This document shows, piece after piece, positions 15,321 to 21,356 of a DNA stretch of 22,215 nt. Origin of the DNA: a bacterium (GTDB lineage: Bacteria; Patescibacteriota; Microgenomatia; Daviesbacterales; UBA10151); the NCBI GenBank assembly GCA_027364775.1, contig DAHXOS010000076.1, positions 1-22,215 of the forward strand. Direction: 5' to 3'. Numbering within the stretch: position 1 is the stretch's first letter; every line of letters starts with the position of its first letter. The position numbers and the translations under genes are program-made. The notes beneath the pieces are model-generated. The model saw nothing but the letters and a program-made list of their open reading frames with translations, was not told where the DNA came from and did no database searches.

Positions 15321-15348
15321 ATTATCATACCTTAACTGAAGCTGTCAA
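15321..15348 (-). promoter_or_regulatory. Strong sigma-70-type promoter for rpoB
   Basis: A perfect -35 TTGACA (15343-15348) and GATAAT (15321-15326) are separated by 16 bases on the minus strand. The predicted start near 15314 gives a leader of about 80 nt containing the terminator-like hairpin. Confidence 0.75.
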
Positions 15349-15405
15349 CCATATAAATTTAAGAAGCCAATTAGCAGGGTGTAAGGAAAGTGTAACTAGC
15401 TAAAA

Positions 15406-15954
15406 CTAGCGTTTAAAATGACTGATCCAATCAGAAATTCCTGCCATGAATTCAGTTAATTTTTGAGCTGTTTCCTGATTAGGATTCCCCTCCCTATCAA
15501 AATTATCGTCAAAATGAGAGACTAATAATTCAGGCTCAGGCATTACATAAGCACCCATCATTTGCAGAATACTCTTTAGCATTGTTTGTGACCTGACTGT
15601 CCCTTGCCAACCACTAGTTGCACCAGTAATAGCCAGACACTTTTTACCCCAGACACTCTGACCATAAGGACGTGAGGCCCAATCAATGACATTTTTAACC
15701 ACTCCTGGAACAGACCAATTATATTCCGGGGTAACAATTAAAACCCCATCTGCAGCAGTTATCTTTTCCTTTAATTGTTTAACAACTTCTGGAAAATTCT
15801 CTGCTTCTGTATCACTATTATACAAAGGGATATTGGCAATATCAAAAATCTCTATCTCTAAATTTTCAGGAGCATTAGCCTTTAAAGCATTTAACAACTT
15901 TTTATTTATAGAGTCTTTTCTTAGGGAACCGGCAAAAGCTAAAACTTTATACAT
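15406..15954 (-). CDS. NADPH-dependent FMN reductase family flavoprotein
   Basis: A flavodoxin-fold oxidoreductase of 182 residues, related to NAD(P)H:quinone/chromate reductases. Family marks are GSLRKDSINKKLL (9-21, FMN phosphate loop) and TPEYNWSVPGVVKNVIDWASRP (75-96, in two parts), the flavin-contacting loop typical of this family. The conserved GATSGWQGTVRSQ region follows (111-123). It likely reduces quinones or free flavin in the cytosol using NAD(P)H; the actual substrate cannot be told. It is the last gene before the rpoB promoter and lies about 50 bases after tgt. It ends in TAG with a second TAG two codons later. No clear ribosome site was seen. Confidence 0.9.
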   Translation of the reverse strand: MYKVLAFAGSLRKDSINKKLLNALKANAPENLEIEIFDIANIPLYNSDTEAENFPEVVKQLKEKITAADGVLIVTPEYNWSVPGVVKNVIDWASRPYGQSVWGKKCLAITGATSGWQGTVRSQTMLKSILQMMGAYVMPEPELLVSHFDDNFDREGNPNQETAQKLTEFMAGISDWISHFKR

Positions 15955-15972
15955 AAAATGTATATTAATGTT

Positions 15973-15996
15973 TTCCTATAAGATTTTCAATAGGAA
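15973..15996 (-). other. Hairpin between tgt and the FMN reductase
   Basis: A perfect 7-bp stem TTCCTAT/ATAGGAA has a 10-base loop and no T-tract. It lies just before the reductase start and may be a processing or stability element. Confidence 0.35.
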
Positions 15997-16003
15997 TGAG
16001 TAA

Positions 16004-17404
16004 TTAACTATTCAGCCATTTATTTTTTAGTTTCTTAAATTGCTTGTCAATAATTGACTGCCTAATTTGTTCTACCAAGTGTAAACAAAAGTAGACATTA
16101 TGGATTGATGCCAAACGGTGGAATAAGATTTCCCGGGAGAGATAAAGATGTCTTAAATAAGCTCTTGAGAAATTCTGGCAGGTGTAACATTCACATCCTA
16201 AGTCAATTGGCTTTGGGTCATCTACAAATTCTGCCCTGGTAATATTTAAAGTAAATTTATTTTTAGGTGTCCCGCCATTTTTAGGCTGGATATATAAAGA
16301 ACCATTTCTGGCACGCCTGGTTGGAGCTACACAATCAAACATATCTATCCCTCTCTCTATACATTCAAAAAAATCTCTAATCTCACCTAAACCTAGTCCA
16401 TGTCTTGGCCATTCTTCTGGTAACTCTGATGCAACCCATTCCATGGTTTGATAAATAGCCTTTGAAGCTGCCCAATTGACATTTATGTTATCCTGAGCAA
16501 CCGAAGGGAGTCGAAGAACCTCTGAGCTTGTCTCGGTTACATCGCTCAAACTAGTTGAGGGATTCCTCACTTCATTCGGAATGACACTGCGGGCGGGCCA
16601 ATACTCCGAGATTCCAAAAGAACCACCTATTGAGACTCCATCAAAATCCTGATTTGCAACCCACTTAGCCTCATTAACCCGGATTTCCTTATCATAAACC
16701 CCTTGCAAAATTCCAAATAATTGAGCTTTGGGATTAGTAGATTCTTTTAGATGTTTTTTAAAATAGGTTAAGGATTGTTGCTCCCAATTATGAGTTCTTT
16801 CAAGAGACTTTTTTACATATCTTGGATCGTGGTAGGGAGATAATAGTTCATCTAACACTAAAACTATATCTGATCCTAAATCAAGTTGAACCTCCATTGA
16901 TTTTTCAGGCGTTAATAAGTGCTTGCTGCCATCTAAATGGGACTTAAATTCCACTCCTTCTTCCTTGATGGTACTTAATACTTGATTTTTAGACTTTTCA
17001 AAAAGCCCTGTTAAATTTTTAGCATTAGTCTTATCTTTACTTATTCCATACTTAGAATCTCTCTTTAAAAGAGGCACTTTTCTGACTCCATGAGCAATCA
17101 TTGCTCCTAGAGAAAAAGCCTGGAAACCACCTGAGTCAGTTAGAATAGGCTTATCCCAATTCATAAATTTATGCAGACCACCCATCTTTTTAATTAACTT
17201 TGAGCCTGGTCTTAAATATAGATGGTAGGTATTACCTAAAATAATCTGGGCACCGGCCCCTTTTAGATCTTCAGGCGATAAAGCCTTAACCGAACCCTGG
17301 GTACCAACAGGCATATAGATTGGGGTTTTTATCTCTCCATGAGCAGTTTTTAATATCCCAGCCCGCATCATTCCATCTTTAGATACAATTTTAAAATTAG
17401 CCAT
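16004..17404 (-). CDS. tgt: tRNA-guanine transglycosylase, with two insertions
   Basis: Tgt exchanges G34 in GUN anticodons for a queuine-type base. Present are the substrate Asp in LTDSGGFQAFS (D90), D185 in LVLDELLSP, the GGSFG loop (260-264), and the nucleophile motif RGIDMFDCVAPTRRARNG (351-368). The zinc site is C404, C406, C409 and H435. At 466 residues it is about 80-90 longer than usual. One insertion (about 101-144) follows SLG, where standard enzymes go almost directly to EEGV.FKS. A second (about 268-308) is the translation of a palindromic repeat and starts just after the GGSFG substrate loop. Both keep the frame, and all catalytic residues are present. GATAAT ends 9 bases before the ATG; no Shine-Dalgarno sequence is seen. 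Confidence 0.95.
   Translation of the reverse strand: MANFKIVSKDGMMRAGILKTAHGEIKTPIYMPVGTQGSVKALSPEDLKGAGAQIILGNTYHLYLRPGSKLIKKMGGLHKFMNWDKPILTDSGGFQAFSLGAMIAHGVRKVPLLKRDSKYGISKDKTNAKNLTGLFEKSKNQVLSTIKEEGVEFKSHLDGSKHLLTPEKSMEVQLDLGSDIVLVLDELLSPYHDPRYVKKSLERTHNWEQQSLTYFKKHLKESTNPKAQLFGILQGVYDKEIRVNEAKWVANQDFDGVSIGGSFGISEYWPARSVIPNEVRNPSTSLSDVTETSSEVLRLPSVAQDNINVNWAASKAIYQTMEWVASELPEEWPRHGLGLGEIRDFFECIERGIDMFDCVAPTRRARNGSLYIQPKNGGTPKNKFTLNITRAEFVDDPKPIDLGCECYTCQNFSRAYLRHLYLSREILFHRLASIHNVYFCLHLVEQIRQSIIDKQFKKLKNKWLNS
16486..16586 (-). repeat. Palindromic interspersed repeat inserted in frame in tgt
   Basis: About 101 bp with imperfect terminal inverted repeats: TGTCATTCCGAA at one end and the complement of TGTTATCCTGAG at the other. 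Long inner arms (GAATGAAGTGAGGAATCCCTC against GAGGTTCTTCGACTCCC) also pair. The arms match a repeat type common between genes in many uncultured bacteria (the CCTGAGCGA..GGGAGTCGAAG type). Translated, it gives SVIPNEVRNPS and then LRLPSVAQDN, a peptide foreign to the Tgt family. It leaves the tgt frame intact, as Rickettsia palindromic elements do in their host genes. Confidence 0.8.
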
Positions 17405-17413
17405 TTTGACATT

Positions 17414-17419
17414 ATTATC
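17414..17419 (-). promoter_or_regulatory. Possible -10 box close to the tgt start
   Basis: GATAAT on the minus strand ends 9 bases before the tgt ATG, with no good -35 and no ribosome site between. It is compatible with a leaderless or very short-leader message. Confidence 0.25.
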
Positions 17420-17469
17420 TGAGTTTTTTATGACTTAAAACCAGCCCTAGTTCATACTTTCATCTGTTA

Positions 17470-18024
17470 TTAAATATCAGAATTACTACTTCTGGTGTCA
17501 TACTTTAAAGATTTTAGCACAACATCTAGTACATCTTGCGGACTTTTTTCAGAAGTATCTACTATTAAATTAAAGTATTTAGGATCAAAAGTATTTTCTA
17601 CGCCATATAACTTTTTAAATTTGTCTGCTAACATTTTTGATCTTTCAAATACATTTTTATAAGCCTCCTCCAAATTTATCCCATCTCTTTTTGCTGCCCT
17701 TTCTATCCTTTTATCCCAATCTGTTACACAAAGTACTTTAAAAGTCTCTAATAAATCTTTGGCTAAATAACCTCCTAAATGAGATTCAAAAACAATCCTC
17801 TCTTCATTTTTCATCTTTTGCTGATAACAATAATCAATCTCCTTATCCACACTCTCCGGAACTTGATTTGTTTTTTCTAAAGGAATGTTGTGTTCTTTGT
17901 GCCACTTTCTAAAATATTCCCCTGTTGAGAGATATTCCCAATTTAATTCTCTAGCTAAATTATGCGCTAAGGTAGACTTGCCTGTAGATATATCACCTGA
18001 AACAACAATATTTTTAAACTTCAC
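17470..18024 (-). CDS. Cytidylate-kinase-like P-loop kinase
   Basis: This is a small P-loop kinase of 184 residues. The Walker A is GDISTGKST (10-18), followed by a typical acceptor-binding region STGEYFRKWHKEHNI (33-47). A strand with VFESHLGGYLAKDL then occupies the position of the EGR region of cytidylate kinases. A lid region (RIERAAKRDGINLEEA) and the ending KYFNLIVDTS resemble archaeal-type cytidylate kinases. It probably phosphorylates a nucleoside monophosphate or a related small molecule. The start is GTG at 18024; no Shine-Dalgarno sequence is evident. It follows the AT-hook gene by 11 bases, which suggests co-transcription. Assignment to CMP as substrate is tentative. Confidence 0.65.
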   Translation of the reverse strand: MKFKNIVVSGDISTGKSTLAHNLARELNWEYLSTGEYFRKWHKEHNIPLEKTNQVPESVDKEIDYCYQQKMKNEERIVFESHLGGYLAKDLLETFKVLCVTDWDKRIERAAKRDGINLEEAYKNVFERSKMLADKFKKLYGVENTFDPKYFNLIVDTSEKSPQDVLDVVLKSLKYDTRSSNSDI

Positions 18025-18035
18025 AGTATTAATTA

Positions 18036-18248
18036 TTATACCAATGAAGATTTTTTAGGAGGTCTGCCCCTTCTAGGCTTAGACCTAAGGGTAAGGTCTG
18101 ATCTTAGCAGCTCCATATCTGCAGCCATTCTTGCTTTTATTTTCTGTCTTCTTTCGAATTCAAAGTCATAAAATAAATTATCAGTATTTCCATTAAACAA
18201 TCCTGGCACAACTTCAGCTTTTTTTAATTGTCTACTTCTTTCAACCAT
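18036..18248 (-). CDS. Small basic protein with a C-terminal AT-hook motif
   Basis: This 70-residue basic protein, of unrecognised family, has one notable motif, KPRRGRPPKK at residues 57-66. It contains the RGRP core of AT-hook peptides, which bind the minor groove of AT-rich DNA. The middle (about 27-50) is predicted helical and charged (DFEFERRQKIKARMAADMELL). No membrane segment or catalytic motif is seen. It lies 6 bases after the nuclease gene and 11 bases before the P-loop kinase gene, so it is probably in one operon with both. A role in DNA binding is inferred from the motif alone. Confidence 0.6.
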   Translation of the reverse strand: MVERSRQLKKAEVVPGLFNGNTDNLFYDFEFERRQKIKARMAADMELLRSDLTLRSKPRRGRPPKKSSLV

Positions 18249-18254
18249 AACAGA

Positions 18255-19121
18255 TTATATAGCGTTTAAACCTAACTCTTGCAACTGCTTTAAAAAGTCA
18301 CTTCTTTTATCAGACTTGCAGGCTTTACAAAAAGGTTTTTCACAAAACCTTATCTCCTTATTATTTAAAATTCTATCTATTTTTTGTTTAAAAAGAAAAG
18401 TTGCTCCATCCATCACTCCAAGATCAAACTCCTCATAAAACCCCTCTTCCTTTGGAACTTGCCAAAACCTAACTCTAAATCTGGCTTTTTTATAACCCCT
18501 AGTTCTTAAAAAATCAGATGCAAGTAGTATATATAATTTTGGCATTAGATCCATATCCATCTCATCTTTACCACGTTCTATATTCTCCCTGAATTTATAA
18601 TCCACAACTTCCGGCATCCCGTCAGGAGCTAACTCATATGCATCAGGCCAACCCCAAAGTAAATAACAACTCCCATCTTCACTCTTAATTGGTGATTTAC
18701 AAAACTCTACTTGTCCTAAAGACTTATTAACCTTACCTTCTAAACCTTTGTAATAATCCATAAAAATTTGCTCTGCCTGTTTTAATGTTTCTTCAGTTAA
18801 GAAGGGCTTCATTGAAGAATAAAAGCTCGGTTTATCTCCCTTTTTAGATAAATCTTCAACAAAACTTTTATAAGCTGCTTTAACTAAATAAGTTAATTCA
18901 TCAAGTTTTTCAACTTTTCCTGAGATTAAATGGTAATTTTTAATTGCTTGATCTAGCAGAGAGCCCAAGGTCATATTCAGTGAGCCTTCAGCGATCTCAT
19001 ATTTTTTTCTTAAATGATGATTTACATAAAAACGAAATTGACAAAAGTCAAAATCATGAAAATCCGTTATTGAAAAACAATATTTTTCTGGTACCTTACC
19101 TATCCCCGCAACATAAGGCAT
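18255..19121 (-). CDS. PD-(D/E)XK nuclease family protein with a likely Fe-S cysteine set
   Basis: This 288-residue protein resembles RecB/Cas4-type nucleases. It has an N-terminal FSITDFHDFDFCQFRF (about 16-31) with Cys-27 and a helix GSLLDQAIKNYH (53-64) at the place of the usual G..xH motif, where Asp-57 replaces His. GWPDAYE with Asp-160 and VVDYKFREN with Asp-174 and Lys-176 form the D..DXK active site. Three C-terminal cysteines follow (C260, C265, C268 in RFCEKPFCKAC). One early and three late cysteines is the pattern that binds a 4Fe-4S cluster in AddB and Cas4. It probably acts in DNA repair or processing. There are no CRISPR genes nearby, so a Cas4 role is not supported. The ATG at 19121 is the first good start; no strong ribosome site precedes it. 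Confidence 0.75.
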   Translation of the reverse strand: MPYVAGIGKVPEKYCFSITDFHDFDFCQFRFYVNHHLRKKYEIAEGSLNMTLGSLLDQAIKNYHLISGKVEKLDELTYLVKAAYKSFVEDLSKKGDKPSFYSSMKPFLTEETLKQAEQIFMDYYKGLEGKVNKSLGQVEFCKSPIKSEDGSCYLLWGWPDAYELAPDGMPEVVDYKFRENIERGKDEMDMDLMPKLYILLASDFLRTRGYKKARFRVRFWQVPKEEGFYEEFDLGVMDGATFLFKQKIDRILNNKEIRFCEKPFCKACKSDKRSDFLKQLQELGLNAI

Positions 19122-19177
19122 GATAATAAAGATAGACCTAATTGCAGCTTGATGTAAAGTAAGAAATTTATTAATCC

Positions 19178-19264
19178 TTAATCTGTTTCCGTATGTTTCC
19201 CAACTCCAATAATTTCTACTAGCTGATTTTTAAAATGTTTATATTTTTGTCCAGGCTTAATCAT
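19178..19264 (-). pseudogene. Truncated DUF1653-like frame overlapping the mltG stop
   Basis: An ATG overlaps the mltG TGA in the classic ATGA arrangement and opens a 28-codon frame. Its product (PGQKYKHFKNQLVEIIG, then VGKHTETD) matches the start of DUF1653 proteins, which read roughly PG.Y.H.KG..YEVIGVA.HTET. It stops with TAA right after HTETD, where the family continues with ..LVVYQALYG..WVRP. In the next frame LTLHQAA resembles LVVYQAL, which suggests a frameshift or erosion after the conserved start. That frame runs on, open, into the nuclease ATG. It is probably a decayed gene; a 28-residue functional peptide is less likely. The rest of the 19122-19260 gap shows nothing else. Confidence 0.55.
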
Positions 19265-20259
19265 CTGTATTTAGCAACATTTTTATTATGTTCTTCCAAA
19301 GTTTTAGCATAGTAAGTATTGCCCTCTGAATCATGAAAATAGTAGAGATAAGGTGTTGAAGAGTCAGCATTGGAAACTGCTTTTAAGGAAGAGAGGGAGG
19401 GATTACTAATTGGTGCCGGTGGTAAACCGATGTTAGTATAAGTGTTATATGGAGAGTTTACCTTTAAATCATCTAAGGTCAGGTTTCTTTTCCACCAACT
19501 CTTTTCTGCCGGCTGATAACCTAGGGCATATTGGATGGCAGCATCCACATTTAATCCCATTCCGATTTTAAATCTTTTAAGCAAAATCCCTGCTACCTCT
19601 GTCCTAACCTTATCAGATCTGGCTTCTCTTTCAACAATTGAAGCTAAAATTACCCCTTGAGCAGGTGTTAAACCCTGGGCGCGAATTTTAGCTTGCAGAT
19701 TGTCATTATACCTTTGATCAAAAGTATTTCTTAAAGTTGAGGCAATGGTTTGAGCAGTTGCATCTTTATTAAAAAGATAGGTATCTGGAAACATATACCC
19801 TTCCTTAGAATATTTTAAGAATTCTTGCTTGTTAATTCCTAATTCATCATTTAGTTTCTGAGCCATCTCCTCTACTCTCCAACCCTCAAGTAATGTAACC
19901 CACTTATCTACTGACCCTTTGGAAAGAGTAGTTAAGACTTCATCCAAAGACATTGCTCCGGAAAGTTTAAAATCCCCCGCTTCAATATACTTATACTTTT
20001 TATTAGTTTTCATCTCCCACTTCATCACTATTGCGGATTTAATAATCTTTTTTTCCTCTAATCTTTTAGAGATTGTATCAATTGACTCGCCCTTAGAAAT
20101 AACAAAAGCCTGGACCAGATCATTTTTATTAACCGGCTGCTTTAAAGAGGAAAGATAAAAGTTAAAGGTTAAAAAAATAGCAATAGCTAAAAACATTAAT
20201 AAAAACAATAAGGAAGTTAGGGGATTCCTCTTCCTTTTTTGGCTTCTATATTCAACCAT
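19261..20259 (-). CDS. mltG: Endolytic murein transglycosylase MltG (YceG-like)
   Basis: MltG cuts nascent peptidoglycan strands at the membrane and sets glycan length. The 332-residue product has a basic N-terminus, one membrane helix (about 15-36), and then a LysM-like region (FVISKGESIDTISKRL, 52-67). The YceG domain carries the catalytic glutamate in ILASIVEREA (Glu-210), followed by MGLNVDAAIQYALG, then NSPYNTYTNIGLPPAPISNP (268-287). The last of these has Ala in place of the usual Gly in GLPPGPI. The C-terminal YLYYFHDSEGNTYYAKTLEEH is standard. It overlaps ruvX by 8 bases, so the two are co-translated. Its TGA overlaps the start of a DUF1653-like frame. Confidence 0.96.
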   Translation of the reverse strand: MVEYRSQKRKRNPLTSLLFLLMFLAIAIFLTFNFYLSSLKQPVNKNDLVQAFVISKGESIDTISKRLEEKKIIKSAIVMKWEMKTNKKYKYIEAGDFKLSGAMSLDEVLTTLSKGSVDKWVTLLEGWRVEEMAQKLNDELGINKQEFLKYSKEGYMFPDTYLFNKDATAQTIASTLRNTFDQRYNDNLQAKIRAQGLTPAQGVILASIVEREARSDKVRTEVAGILLKRFKIGMGLNVDAAIQYALGYQPAEKSWWKRNLTLDDLKVNSPYNTYTNIGLPPAPISNPSLSSLKAVSNADSSTPYLYYFHDSEGNTYYAKTLEEHNKNVAKYR

Positions 20260-20626
20260 TTAAATAATTCTCCAAAATTAAAGCAGCTGCATAAGCATCA
20301 TCCTGTCTTCTTTTTTTCTGACCTAAATTTAAATCTTTCATTAAAGTTGCAGCATTTTTTGAGCTTAAAGTTTCTTCAACAGTTTCAACATGAATATTTC
20401 TTTTTAGTTCTTTCACTAACTTTAATACCAAGGTCAAAGATTCACCACTTTCTGGAAGTCCTACTACTACTTGATCAATTTGTTCTTTTTTAATAACTTC
20501 AGAAAGCTTAACCAAAGCATCTTTTAAACTGCGGATTTCTAATACCTTTAAAGGAGAGACAGTTAGTCCCTCGGAAATAGCTAATCCAACTTTAGTTTTA
20601 CCGTAATCAATACAAAGATATTTCAT
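20252..20626 (-). CDS. ruvX: Putative pre-16S rRNA nuclease YqgF / Holliday junction resolvase-like RuvX
   Basis: This RNase-H-fold protein of 124 residues is thought to mature the 16S rRNA 5' end in E. coli (YqgF). It has the opening strand CIDYGKTKVGLAIS with Asp-7, the VVVGLPESG strand (53-61), an acidic strand VETVEETLSS (80-89), and the last motif DDAYAAALILENYL with Asp-110. The usual VDER.TT of the third motif reads VEETLSS, so the Arg is absent while acids at 84-85 are kept. The short length is within the family range. It overlaps mltG by 8 bases; the ruvX-mltG pairing is common in bacteria. An AT-rich gap of about 65 bases separates it from the sortase gene. Confidence 0.92.
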   Translation of the reverse strand: MKYLCIDYGKTKVGLAISEGLTVSPLKVLEIRSLKDALVKLSEVIKKEQIDQVVVGLPESGESLTLVLKLVKELKRNIHVETVEETLSSKNAATLMKDLNLGQKKRRQDDAYAAALILENYLNG

Positions 20627-20649
20627 AATTTATAATTCTTAGTTAATAG

Positions 20650-20678
20650 ATAATAGTCAATAGAAAAACAATTAACAA
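20650..20678 (-). promoter_or_regulatory. Possible promoter for ruvX-mltG
   Basis: TTGTTA (20673-20678) and TATTAT (20650-20655) are spaced by 17 bases on the minus strand. The whole gap is AT-rich and repetitive, so a chance match is likely enough to keep confidence low. Confidence 0.3.
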
Positions 20679-20695
20679 TTAGCAGTTAACAATTA
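20672..20695. repeat. Short direct repeat TTAACAATTA
   Basis: Two exact copies (20672-20681 and 20686-20695) are separated by GCAG, with a further partial copy just to the left. The second copy includes the sortase stop codon. It may be slippage-derived low-complexity sequence. Confidence 0.5.
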
Positions 20696-21352
20696 TTTAA
20701 GTTTCCCTAAAACAATCAACCGCTTTAAACTAAAACCTGGTGGTACACAAGTCATCAAAGAGATGTACCGGCCTTCCTGGTCTGGTGGATTGATCACCGA
20801 AACTTCTTTAGGGTCAACTATTCTTAAACCAATAATTTTATAAACAAACTTTTGACCAGAAACATCTAAAATTATTTCATCTCCACGTTCAACTTTTGGT
20901 AAATTAACAAAAAAAGGAATTTTGTCATCATTACCAATCACCCTTGGTAATGATGAGTGCCCGGTAATAAAAACATTTCCTTTTTGTCCAGGCAAAGCAC
21001 TACCAGGTAAATGACCTAGGTTTCTTTCAAAATCGTTGCTGTTAACTTTAACAGTTACCTCACTTAAACCGATTTTAGGAATAGACAATTTAAATTCTTT
21101 GTATACTGATTCGGTAACTATATTACTATCGCTTACAAAGGCTGGAAAATTGTCTACGTTCGAAACTGATACCCCAAGTACTCCTCCGTTATACATCTTA
21201 GGAGTAGTCTTTGGAAGCGGATCAGTTAAAAGCAAGCCTTGATTATAATGGCTTATTTCCCAGATTTTAAATGATGCAAACGGTAAAAATACTTGCATCA
21301 GTACAAATACCCCCAAACCTAAAAGTGTTAAAGATAAAATTTTAAGAAACAT
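20693..21352 (-). CDS. Sortase
   Basis: Sortases are membrane-bound cysteine transpeptidases that attach surface proteins or build pili. The 219-residue protein has an N-terminal membrane helix (about 5-27) and a linker. The catalytic domain begins at KLSIPKIGL (88-96). The triad is visible: His-132 in FITGHSS, Cys-202 in SLMTCVPPG, and Arg-211 in LKRLIV. The region before the Cys is SLMTC rather than the usual TLxTC. The class cannot be fixed, though TCxPPG with a nearby Arg recalls class D/E types. It lies 4 bases after the surface-protein gene, so the two are probably one operon. That protein has no LPXTG-like end in view and need not be its substrate. Confidence 0.92.
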   Translation of the reverse strand: MFLKILSLTLLGLGVFVLMQVFLPFASFKIWEISHYNQGLLLTDPLPKTTPKMYNGGVLGVSVSNVDNFPAFVSDSNIVTESVYKEFKLSIPKIGLSEVTVKVNSNDFERNLGHLPGSALPGQKGNVFITGHSSLPRVIGNDDKIPFFVNLPKVERGDEIILDVSGQKFVYKIIGLRIVDPKEVSVINPPDQEGRYISLMTCVPPGFSLKRLIVLGKLK

Positions 21353-21356
21353 TTTT

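Noticed and set aside
15235..15405. Ribosomal protein L10(L12)-type leader or hidden rplJ/rplL genes before rpoB
   Set aside because: The gap is only about 170 bases, has no frame resembling L10 or L12, and its structure is a simple terminator-type hairpin.
15400..15408. TAG as a recoded sense codon (prompted by the rpsG and rpsJ in-frame continuations)
   Set aside because: The FMN reductase has two TAGs three bases apart in frame, and rpsL TAG is followed by a stop four codons later, so TAG acts as a normal stop in general.
18255..19121. Cas4 of a CRISPR adaptation module
   Set aside because: No repeat array and no other cas gene in the window; the neighbours are mltG and a nucleotide-kinase-like gene.
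19261..20254. UGA recoded to Gly or Trp as in SR1/Gracilibacteria
   Set aside because: mltG and ruvX both end at TGA exactly at the family's expected C-terminus, and no in-frame TGA interrupts any conserved gene.
20640..20700. AT-rich repeats before ruvX as an origin or attachment site
   Set aside because: Only two 10-base copies and no integrase, DnaA-box cluster or tRNA; low-complexity intergenic sequence is sufficient.
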